Part shown: positions 1 to 5,309 of the stretch, one piece after another
Numbering within the stretch: position 1 is the stretch's first letter
How the letters are laid out: each line of letters starts with the position of its first letter
Assembly (NCBI GenBank): GCA_900554745.1
Contig: USIU01000015.1
Coordinates: 1 to 12,924 of the forward strand
Source: an uncultured Leuconostoc sp.
Lineage (GTDB): Bacteria > Bacillota > Bacilli > Lactobacillales > Lactobacillaceae
DNA: 12,924 nt
Reading direction: 5' to 3'
Notes under the pieces: model-generated
Told to the model about the DNA's origin: nothing
The model's input: the letters and a program-made list of their open reading frames with translations, nothing else
Databases searched by the model: none
Made by a program: the position numbers and the translations under genes

Positions 1-925
1 TGACAATCACTTCACCTTGGCCCGATAATGTATAGTTGCCAGTATCCTTTAACATGATAAAATTATCACCTTTTTTAAGGTGATAGGTCGTCCCTTCAGC
101 CGTCAAAGTTAAGTCACCAGAAATCACATTAAACAATTCATAATCATGGTGTTGGTTGAAATGACTTTCCCCACGAACAGACAACTTATCAATGGTGAAC
201 TTAGGCGATGTCAATAAACGCGTTAAAATCGTTTGATCTTGCATGCGGGTTCTCTGATTCAAAATCGGATCAACGTGCGGGGCCTTCGTGACACTGAGTG
301 CCGTCTCGATTTGCAAGGGTCGGGGTTGTTTTGTTGTGGCATCGACACGATCAAAATCATAGAATCGGTACGTTGAATCAGAACTTTGTTGGATTTCTAA
401 GGCTAATACACCAGCGCCCAAAGCATGGAAAGTGCCTGCCGGAACATAAAAGAAATCGCCCTTTTGTACCGGAATGGTACGCAGTAGCTGTGACCACTCA
501 CGTGCATCAACCATCGCTTCTAAGGCCGCTTTGGTTGGGGCGTGATGACCATAATACAACTTAGCATCCGGTGTGGCATCTAAGATATACCAGCTCTCTG
601 TCTTCCCAAAATTTTCTGATGATTGCTTGTCATTAGGATGCACTTGAATCGACAGGTTTTCTTGGGCATCTAAAATTTTGGCTAATAACGGGAAAGCCTC
701 ATTTGGCGCATGACCCCCAAATAATTCTGGTCGCGTTCGCCACAACTGGGCTAAGCTTTGACCCGCAAATTCACCTTGCGTAATCGTTGATATGCCATTG
801 TCATGAGCCGAAATCACCCAAGCCTCACCCACGTGATCCGAGGGCAACTGATAGCCAAAGGTCGCTAACTTTGTCCCACCCCAGATTTTTTCCTGTAGAG
901 CGGGCGCTAACATCAGGATTGTCAT
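1..925 (-). CDS. manA: Mannose-6-phosphate isomerase, class I (3' end cut by window edge)
   Basis: Zinc enzyme interconverting mannose 6-phosphate and fructose 6-phosphate in the cytoplasm, linking mannose use to glycolysis and supplying mannose for polymers. The frame is open from an ATG at 923-925 to the window edge, giving 308 codons with no stop; Gram-positive ManA proteins are usually about 310-325 residues, so little is missing. Visible family motifs are EKIWGG near residue 12, IQVHPND at 93-99 (Q94 and H96 are expected zinc ligands), the KTESWYIL block with E110, and YVPAGTFHAL at 160-169. The C-terminal cupin part (about 230-308) is present. An AAAGGAG ribosome binding site lies at 938-944, 13 bases from the ATG, rather far. 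The gene is monocistronic as far as seen, behind the nitroreductase terminator, with a cre-like box upstream suggesting CcpA control. Identity is firm; control is inferred. Confidence 0.95.
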   Translation of the reverse strand, partial: MTILMLAPALQEKIWGGTKLATFGYQLPSDHVGEAWVISAHDNGISTITQGEFAGQSLAQLWRTRPELFGGHAPNEAFPLLAKILDAQENLSIQVHPNDKQSSENFGKTESWYILDATPDAKLYYGHHAPTKAALEAMVDAREWSQLLRTIPVQKGDFFYVPAGTFHALGAGVLALEIQQSSDSTYRFYDFDRVDATTKQPRPLQIETALSVTKAPHVDPILNQRTRMQDQTILTRLLTSPKFTIDKLSVRGESHFNQHHDYELFNVISGDLTLTAEGTTYHLKKGDNFIMLKDTGNYTLSGQGEVIV

Positions 926-977
926 ATTGTGTTTTACGCTCCTTTTAAATCATTTTATAAACCATGATGATAAAAAT

Positions 978-991
978 TGTATGCGCTTTCA
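978..991 (-). promoter_or_regulatory. Putative cre (CcpA) box upstream of manA
   Basis: Reading the plus strand, TGTATGCGCTTTCA matches the cre consensus TGWAANCGNTNWCA at 13 of 14 positions, with the central CG intact. On the minus strand it follows directly after TGATAAAAT (991-999), which resembles an extended -10 box, so CcpA bound here would cover the start of transcription and repress. No good -35 hexamer is visible. The sugar-metabolism gene downstream fits catabolite control. Binding is inferred from sequence alone. Confidence 0.55.
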
Positions 992-1041
992 TTTTATCAT
1001 ATTTTGGCTGTTTTTGGCGTGGTATCCCCATTTATTACCAT

Positions 1042-1076
1042 AAAAAAAGCTAAATACCCATCGGTATTTAGCTTTT
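1042..1076 (-). terminator. Rho-independent terminator of the nitroreductase gene
   Basis: A perfect 14 bp stem (arms 1045-1058 and 1063-1076, AAAAGCTAAATACC type) with a four-base CATC loop. In the minus direction the stem is followed by an uninterrupted run of seven T (complement of 1042-1048), which fits transcription leaving the nitroreductase gene, whose stop is 15 bases away. The T run on the plus side is only four long and there is no plus-strand gene to serve. It separates the nitroreductase from manA. Confidence 0.9.
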
Positions 1077-1091
1077 AAACTGTTATTGCTG

Positions 1092-1832
1092 TTATGACAG
1101 GTGAAACCCCTTTTGCTTTGGATAGTTATTCAAAGCCGTATAGTCACGTGGTCGAGTAAGTAATTTCGTATTATTTTGCACCCATGAGCTCTCGATGCCG
1201 CGATCAGCATAATAGGTTGTCATCGTTTGATCATATGCCGTGACCGCGGCTACCATTTGCGCTTGATCATAATGATCCTTCATCCACATCCCAGCCATTG
1301 GCAACTTTGGCTTAATGCCAGGCTCTTGTGCTGGGTAACCAATTGAAAAGCCCATGACTGCTTTCACGAACTTTGGCAACTGCAAATGTTGTTCATATAA
1401 TTCAAAAGCGCCTAGCGCCCCAGCCATCGTCACACTACCCAAACCAAGTGCTTCAGCTGCCACTTGAGCCCGTCCCAAAGCCACCCCAGCTGACACAATG
1501 CCACCTTCGAGCATGGCATATGTCGCCAACCGTTCCTCAGCTAAGGCGCGAACTTCTGGTGTTAACCCAATCAGGTCTTTATTAAAATCAACCGCCACCA
1601 CAAAATAACGGGCCGCACTTTCAATGTAAGTCATGCCGACTTGGGCGGTAATTTCCGCCTTTAATGCCTGGTCCGTAATTTCAATAAATGTGACTGGTTG
1701 ATAATTATTCATATTCGGCCCCGCATTAGCAGCGGATAAAATTGTCGTCACCATGTCATCGGTGACTGGTTCATTCGTATAGGCGCGAATTGACCGGTGA
1801 TTATTAAGTAAGTCTAAAACTGGATTTGACAT
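1092..1832 (-). CDS. NfsA/FRP-type NAD(P)H-dependent nitroreductase (flavoprotein)
   Basis: Predicted FMN-binding oxidoreductase that reduces nitro compounds, quinones or flavins with NAD(P)H. The 246-residue length fits the NfsA/NfrA branch. HRSIRAYTNEPV at 12-23 is the N-terminal FMN-phosphate motif, LGLGSVTMAG at about 129-138 is the second flavin block, and GFSIGYP...KPKLP at 161-178 is typical of the NfsA type; a region rich in Tyr and Trp follows. I chose the ATG at 1830-1832 because MSNPVLDLLNNHRSIR aligns with family N-termini; the frame stays open 25 codons further upstream but that part looks non-coding. The start has no clear Shine-Dalgarno, and a better one serves a short overlapping ORF (1814-1867). 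It is divergent from the FUSC-family gene and closed by the 1042-1076 terminator. The physiological substrate cannot be told from sequence. Confidence 0.9.
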   Translation of the reverse strand: MSNPVLDLLNNHRSIRAYTNEPVTDDMVTTILSAANAGPNMNNYQPVTFIEITDQALKAEITAQVGMTYIESAARYFVVAVDFNKDLIGLTPEVRALAEERLATYAMLEGGIVSAGVALGRAQVAAEALGLGSVTMAGALGAFELYEQHLQLPKFVKAVMGFSIGYPAQEPGIKPKLPMAGMWMKDHYDQAQMVAAVTAYDQTMTTYYADRGIESSWVQNNTKLLTRPRDYTALNNYPKQKGFHLS

Positions 1833-1867
1833 GTGTTGTTGTCTTGCAATAACCAGTATGGCTGCAT
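1814..1867 (-). other. Possible 17-codon upstream ORF overlapping the nitroreductase start
   Basis: An ATG at 1865-1867 follows AAAGGA with seven bases between, the best ribosome binding site in the nitroreductase leader. It opens a 17-residue frame (MQPYWLLQDNNTCQIQF) ending at a TAG at 1814-1816, in a different frame from the nitroreductase and overlapping its first 19 bases. It may deliver ribosomes to the poorly signalled nitroreductase ATG by termination-reinitiation, or it may be chance. No known leader peptide is recognised. Confidence 0.3.
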
Positions 1868-1897
1868 TGCAAGATCCTTTCGTTTTATGATACATAG

Positions 1898-1906
1898 ATT
1901 TTACCA
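1898..1906 (-). promoter_or_regulatory. Probable extended -10 promoter of the nitroreductase gene
   Basis: The minus strand reads TGGTAAAAT, an extended -10 element (TGnTAnAAT). Transcription would start near 1891, giving a leader of about 59 bases that contains the short upstream ORF. No good -35 is seen, as expected for an extended -10 promoter. Its upstream part overlaps the oppositely directed FUSC-family promoter. Confidence 0.45.
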
Positions 1907-1914
1907 TTTCTTTA

Positions 1915-1923
1915 TGATAAAAT
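1915..1923 (+). promoter_or_regulatory. Probable extended -10 promoter of the FUSC-family gene
   Basis: TGATAAAAT reads as an extended -10 element, with transcription expected near 1930 and a short leader of about 19 bases carrying the GGAGG at 1939-1943. The -35 position is poor. It lies in the tandem pair ATGATAAA-ATGATAAG (1914-1929). Confidence 0.45.
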
Positions 1924-1948
1924 GATAAGAATATTAGTGGAGGCAGTT

Positions 1949-2437
1949 ATGCAATTTGGACGATTCCGGATCGGTTTACGGACGCTAAAAACAGCCGTGG
2001 CGGTCATGTTAATCATTGCCGTTTATTATTTCTTTAATCGCCCCCCCTTTGTCGCTGCTTTAGCGGCTGTCTTTGCCTTACGTGAAAGTTGGGATAAAAC
2101 GCTGAGCTTTGCTAAGATCCGTTTAATTTCAAACACCGTTGGTGGCTTACTTGCCTTGGTCTACTTTCTCATTTATACGCGAACCGACCACGCGGACTGG
2201 GTCGCAATTATCATCCTACCCCTGCTTGTTATCATTACCATTGTGTTCTTAGATGGTTTTGATTTTAACAGCGGTGTGATTGGCGCACTAGCCGCCTTAT
2301 TGATGATTGCCTTAAATATCCCAGCGGGCGCAACAGTGGTCTACGTGATTGATCGTATTGCAGATACCTTTGTGGGGGTTTTAGTGGCTATTGGTGTCAA
2401 CCGATTTGCTTCACCGCAAACAAAAAAGAAGGCGTAG
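1949..2437 (+). CDS. Small FUSC/aromatic acid exporter (ArAE, DUF939-like) membrane protein
   Basis: A 162-residue hydrophobic protein, about the size of single-domain FUSC-family proteins common in lactobacilli. It opens with GRFRIGLRTLKTAVAV, the FUSC N-terminal signature, and has about six membrane segments (roughly residues 15-29, 33-46, 60-77, 84-102, 108-124 and 140-152). The basic stretch RESWDKTLSFAKIR at 45-58 between segments 2 and 3 is also typical. The C-terminal cytosolic domain of longer family members is absent. The start at 1949 is supported by GGAGG five bases upstream; ATG-like starts further up (1922) have no such site. Family members are annotated as exporters of aromatic or other organic acids, but a transported substrate is not shown here. 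It is the only plus-strand gene, and its last codons (KKKA) lie inside the terminator hairpin. Membrane location and family are well supported, function is not. Confidence 0.85.
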   Translation: MQFGRFRIGLRTLKTAVAVMLIIAVYYFFNRPPFVAALAAVFALRESWDKTLSFAKIRLISNTVGGLLALVYFLIYTRTDHADWVAIIILPLLVIITIVFLDGFDFNSGVIGALAALLMIALNIPAGATVVYVIDRIADTFVGVLVAIGVNRFASPQTKKKA

Positions 2438-2455
2438 CCCTTCTTTTTTTGTTTG
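2417..2455. terminator. Bidirectional terminator between convergent FUSC-family and HAD genes
   Basis: Inverted repeat built around AAAAAAGAAGG (2422-2432) and CCTTCTTTTTTT (2439-2450), extended outward by CAAAC/GTTTG with one bulged T. It gives a T tract after the stem in both directions, as needed between the convergent genes. The stop codon of the plus-strand gene (2435-2437) lies in the loop, so its 3' coding end forms the left arm. Confidence 0.85.
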
Positions 2456-2461
2456 TTATTG

Positions 2462-3292
2462 TTATGATGGACTGGCCAAATCAAAATAGGCTTCAATAGT
2501 GGCCAACACCCCATCATTAACATTGGTGTTTAAGGCACGCTTATCCACGGCCTGCAACATAAATGGTTCAGCATTTGGCATCACATAGCCATGTTCGTAT
2601 TTTTGTAACATTTCTAAATCGTTGCCATTATCGCCGAAAGTCATCACTTCACGATCTAAAATGTCATAGTAATCTTGCAAAACTTGCAAACCCGTGGCTT
2701 TGTCTACGCCTTTCCCCAACACGTCAACAGAACCAAACCCTGATCCTGTCGCATGAAGCTCATTTCCAAAGACTTGTCGTAATTCGGCTACATGTTGTTG
2801 GACTTCATCATTTGGCCAGACAAACGTCACTTCTAAAATGTGGTCATCAACTTCCATCAACTTCTCCACTTGCGTCACATTAGGATAAAATTGAAAGACC
2901 ATATCCGCAACTGGACCGGTGGCATGGTTAGAGACATACGTCGCCTTATCGCCGGTCATAATAATAATGTTTTCGGCTGATTCAGGATTTTTCGCATTCC
3001 ATTCAATCACTTGATGTAATTGGGCTGGGGACAAATGGACAGAATAGAGTTGCTCATCTGGTGTGGCGACCATCGCCCCATTTGATCCCACAAAATTGAT
3101 TTCATACCCTTTGGCAATCGTTGGGGCAAAAAGTTCCTGCAAATTTTTAACTTGTCGGCCCGATGCCGCGACAAAGCGGACGTCTTTTTCCTGAAGCTGA
3201 TCCAAAACACGTTCGAAACGGTGACGATTGTACGCATCATTGGCAGTCAAAAAAGTGCCGTCCATATCAGAAGCAATCATTTTGATGGTCAT
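2462..3292 (-). CDS. Cof-type HAD-IIB family phosphatase
   Basis: Haloacid dehalogenase superfamily hydrolase, probably acting on phosphorylated sugars or similar small metabolites in the cytoplasm. All four HAD motifs are visible in the 276-residue product: DMDGTF with nucleophile D9 and acid/base D11; Ser44 in AASGR; Lys198 in GVDKATGL; and TFGDNGNDLEML with D221 and D225 binding magnesium. The long insert between motifs II and III, with VGSNGA at 68-73, is the C2B cap of the Cof/YidA group. The start at 3292 follows AAAAGGGG (3301-3308) at a good distance; the next Met is only four codons on. It appears monocistronic, with its own extended -10 promoter and a leader of about 100 bases, converging on the FUSC-family gene. 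The substrate cannot be assigned, so no gene symbol is given. Confidence 0.93.
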   Translation of the reverse strand: MTIKMIASDMDGTFLTANDAYNRHRFERVLDQLQEKDVRFVAASGRQVKNLQELFAPTIAKGYEINFVGSNGAMVATPDEQLYSVHLSPAQLHQVIEWNAKNPESAENIIIMTGDKATYVSNHATGPVADMVFQFYPNVTQVEKLMEVDDHILEVTFVWPNDEVQQHVAELRQVFGNELHATGSGFGSVDVLGKGVDKATGLQVLQDYYDILDREVMTFGDNGNDLEMLQKYEHGYVMPNAEPFMLQAVDKRALNTNVNDGVLATIEAYFDLASPS

Positions 3293-3402
3293 TCACACAC
3301 ACCCCTTTTGAATATCTGTCGTTTACTAAAACAAATTTGTCGTGCACAAGCAACGCCTGCCGCTCTTGTCAACCACGCCATGAATTAGCCCACAATGTTT
3401 TA

Positions 3403-3411
3403 ATTATAGCA
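3403..3411 (-). promoter_or_regulatory. Extended -10 promoter of the HAD phosphatase gene
   Basis: The minus strand reads TGCTATAAT, a perfect extended -10 element, just beyond the femX terminator. Transcription should start near 3396, giving a leader of about 103 bases before the ATG. A perfect TTGACA at 3367-3372 lies downstream of this promoter but has no -10 partner at usable spacing. Confidence 0.6.
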
Positions 3412-3426
3412 TAGTTTTGAAGCACT

Positions 3427-3446
3427 AAAAAAGCCGCCAATGGCGG
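3427..3446 (-). terminator. Rho-independent terminator of the rex-femX operon
   Basis: CCGCC (3434-3438) and GGCGG (3442-3446) pair around a three-base loop; in the minus direction the stem is followed by CTTTTTT. It starts directly after the femX stop codon. The stem is short but GC-only. Confidence 0.85.
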
Positions 3447-4484
3447 TTACTTAAATTGTTCAAGATACTTGGCATAAGCCGCTTCATCCACGACCCAATC
3501 CAATTCACCAATGTATTCGGCTTGTGGATCATGATAAGCAAAGCCGTGCTTAAATTTGTAGAGACCATCTTCAGGTACAAAGTCCCCAACACCGCCAAAG
3601 TCATATTCAACTTTGCCTAGGGCCAGTCCCCATTTAAGCATCTCCCATTGTACAGCGTATGGTCCGTAGTGCTTCGCATACTGGCGGTCAGACCCAGCAT
3701 ACATATACCAGATTTCATCACCATAACTAAAGCCGATGCCACTGGCAATCACGTGCCCTTCAAAGTGAGCTAAGAATACTTTAAATAATCCAGTTCCAGC
3801 CCACAATTGTTGCATCCGGAGGAAATAATCAATCGGCCGGTGCGTAATACCTTGCGCCGCAGCCATCATGACATAGGTGTCAAAAAAGGCACGCACGTCT
3901 GCTTCGCTATCACCAGCTGTCACGGTCACGCCATCTTTAGCTGCGCGACGGATTTGATTACGATAGTCACGCTTGAAGTGTAACATCAATTCGTCTTCTG
4001 TTGTAATCGGCGCAGCGCCTTCGCCACGACCATCATAATACAACACCACATTTTTACGGGGTTGAATATTACCATGCATGTGGTGAATCTCACGATTGCG
4101 TGTCACAAAACCAGCTGATTGATACGCAGCATTCAACGCATCACTATAAGCCACTTCGGGATCCAAACGAATGAGGAACACATTGTCCGGTAAGGCTGCC
4201 AAAGCTTCTTGAATCATGCTTTTAATCAACGCCACATCATGAACGTCGCCAATCGGTCCCCGACCAGCATACCCCAGCAATTTACCAGGTACCGCTTCAA
4301 CCGTTAACACCGTTAGCACCGCATCAATTTGCCCCGCCGTTTCATGGTAAACATACACATGACCCCAGTTCGCTTTGAGTTCACCCCATAACGGATCTTG
4401 GGTCACTTGACCACGCGGATCCTCACGAACAAAACGTTGATACGCCTGTACTTTTTCTTGATCATTTAAATCTAAAATCGGCAT
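3447..4484 (-). CDS. femX: FemX-like peptidoglycan cross-bridge aminoacyltransferase
   Basis: FemABX-family transferase expected to move L-alanine from Ala-tRNA to the lysine side chain of UDP-MurNAc-pentapeptide, the first residue of the peptidoglycan cross-bridge. The 345-residue product is slightly longer than Weissella viridescens FemX (about 335) and, compared from memory, shares GQVTQD (25-30), a Lys at about 37 matching the UDP-contacting lysine, LDPEVAYSD (107-115), ITHRPIDYF (213-221) with the Arg and Tyr reported around the UDP-sugar, IWYMYAGS, and FKH.F near the C-terminus. Two tandem GNAT-like folds are typical. The start at 4484 is eight bases after the rex stop, with AGGA embedded in the last rex codons, so translation is probably coupled to rex. 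The family is certain; specificity for alanine and the first position is inferred from the W. viridescens homologue. Confidence 0.9.
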   Translation of the reverse strand: MPILDLNDQEKVQAYQRFVREDPRGQVTQDPLWGELKANWGHVYVYHETAGQIDAVLTVLTVEAVPGKLLGYAGRGPIGDVHDVALIKSMIQEALAALPDNVFLIRLDPEVAYSDALNAAYQSAGFVTRNREIHHMHGNIQPRKNVVLYYDGRGEGAAPITTEDELMLHFKRDYRNQIRRAAKDGVTVTAGDSEADVRAFFDTYVMMAAAQGITHRPIDYFLRMQQLWAGTGLFKVFLAHFEGHVIASGIGFSYGDEIWYMYAGSDRQYAKHYGPYAVQWEMLKWGLALGKVEYDFGGVGDFVPEDGLYKFKHGFAYHDPQAEYIGELDWVVDEAAYAKYLEQFK

Positions 4485-4492
4485 GTTAGTTA

Positions 4493-5137
4493 TTATCCTG
4501 TCGTAATCGAACCATAGTTTTCAATAAAGTAAACCAATGTTTGTAATTCATTGGTCAAATCCACATTTTGTACCCGCACGCCACTTGGCACGGTTACACG
4601 CAAAGGCGTAAAGTTCAAAATCCCTTTAATACCGGCATCCACCAGTTCATTCGTGATTTCTTGCGCAACACCTTGTGGTACGGTTAAAATAGCAATATTA
4701 ATCCGTTGCGCCGTGATTTGTTCTTTTAACTCAGTCATTGAATAAATCGGCACACCGGCCATAATTGTGCCTGCGCGTGACTGATCCACGTCAAAAGCCG
4801 CCGAAATACGCATGTTTGAAGACTGGTGAAAGTTAAAGTTAAGCAACGCTTGACCCAAATTTCCAGCTCCGATTAACGCGACATTAATCAGACTGTCTTG
4901 ATCCAACACATTGGCAAAGAAATCTAGCAATGCTTTGACATCATAGCCATAACCGCGCTTGCCTAAGGCACCAAAATAAGAAAAATCACGACGAATCGTG
5001 GCCGCATCAAACTTAATGGCATCGCTTAATTCAGCAGACGAAATGCGGTCAGTCCCCGCATCATGTAAAAAGGTTAAATAGCGGAAATAAATTGGCAATC
5101 GCTTGGCGGTCGCACGCGGGATTTTAGGTTGTGTCAT
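4493..5137 (-). CDS. rex: Redox-sensing transcriptional repressor Rex
   Basis: Dimeric repressor that binds operators like TTGTGAAWWWWTTCACAA and leaves DNA when NADH/NAD+ rises, controlling fermentative NADH-oxidising pathways. The 214-residue product has the usual size. The N-terminal winged helix covers about residues 1-80 (AIKFDAATIRRDFSYFG recognition region, then GKRGYGYDV), and the Rossmann NAD-binding domain follows with ALIGAGNLGQAL. I chose the ATG at 5135-5137 because MTQPKIPRATAKRLPIYFRYL matches family N-termini and GGAG lies six bases upstream; the frame also has upstream ATGs (for example 5191) without such support. It is the first gene of a rex-femX unit. An extended -10 and a Rex-type operator just upstream suggest autorepression. 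Confidence 0.95.
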   Translation of the reverse strand: MTQPKIPRATAKRLPIYFRYLTFLHDAGTDRISSAELSDAIKFDAATIRRDFSYFGALGKRGYGYDVKALLDFFANVLDQDSLINVALIGAGNLGQALLNFNFHQSSNMRISAAFDVDQSRAGTIMAGVPIYSMTELKEQITAQRINIAILTVPQGVAQEITNELVDAGIKGILNFTPLRVTVPSGVRVQNVDLTNELQTLVYFIENYGSITTG

Positions 5138-5227
5138 AATTTTCTCCAGTGTTAATGTCATTATTATCATGCTTGTTTCACCAAACATCAACGTGATGCC
5201 ATGATGAAACAGGTATCTTAGATTACT

Positions 5228-5245
5228 TTGTGAACTTTTGCATAA
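5228..5245. promoter_or_regulatory. Putative Rex operator over the rex transcription start
   Basis: TTGTGAACTTTTGCATAA matches the Rex consensus TTGTGAA-N4-TTCACAA in all seven left-arm positions and five of seven right-arm positions, at correct 18 bp spacing. It begins three bases downstream of the rex -10 box, so it covers the expected +1. This is a classic position for autorepression. Binding is not shown. Confidence 0.6.
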
Positions 5246-5247
5246 CT

Positions 5248-5277
5248 ATTGTACCACAAAAATAAGGATCGCAACAA
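5248..5277 (-). promoter_or_regulatory. rex promoter
   Basis: The minus strand carries TGGTACAAT (5248-5256), an extended -10, with a weak -35 candidate TTGTTG (5272-5277) 18 bp upstream. Transcription would start near 5241, inside the Rex-like operator. The -35 candidate shares bases with the T tract of the tsaD terminator. Confidence 0.55.
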
Positions 5278-5302
5278 AAGATCGTGATAGATTCACAATC
5301 TT
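5272..5302 (-). terminator. Probable weak terminator after tsaD (stem contains Rex-like half-sites)
   Basis: On the minus strand AAGATTGTGA, a loop ATCTA and TCACGATCTT form a 10 bp stem with one T-G wobble, followed by TTTGTT, a poor T tract. It lies eight bases after the tsaD stop, which is followed by two more in-frame stops. The arms contain TTGTGA and its near complement, so the site could alternatively bind Rex, but the half-site spacing is one base short. Confidence 0.55.
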
Positions 5303-5309
5303 ATTACGA

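Noticed and set aside
298..564. 88-codon plus-strand open frame
   Set aside because: Lies wholly antisense to manA, with no ribosome binding site and an unconvincing composition.
3367..3372. Perfect TTGACA -35 hexamer on the minus strand ahead of the HAD gene
   Set aside because: No -10-like hexamer at 16-18 bases; the extended -10 at 3403-3411 is a better promoter.
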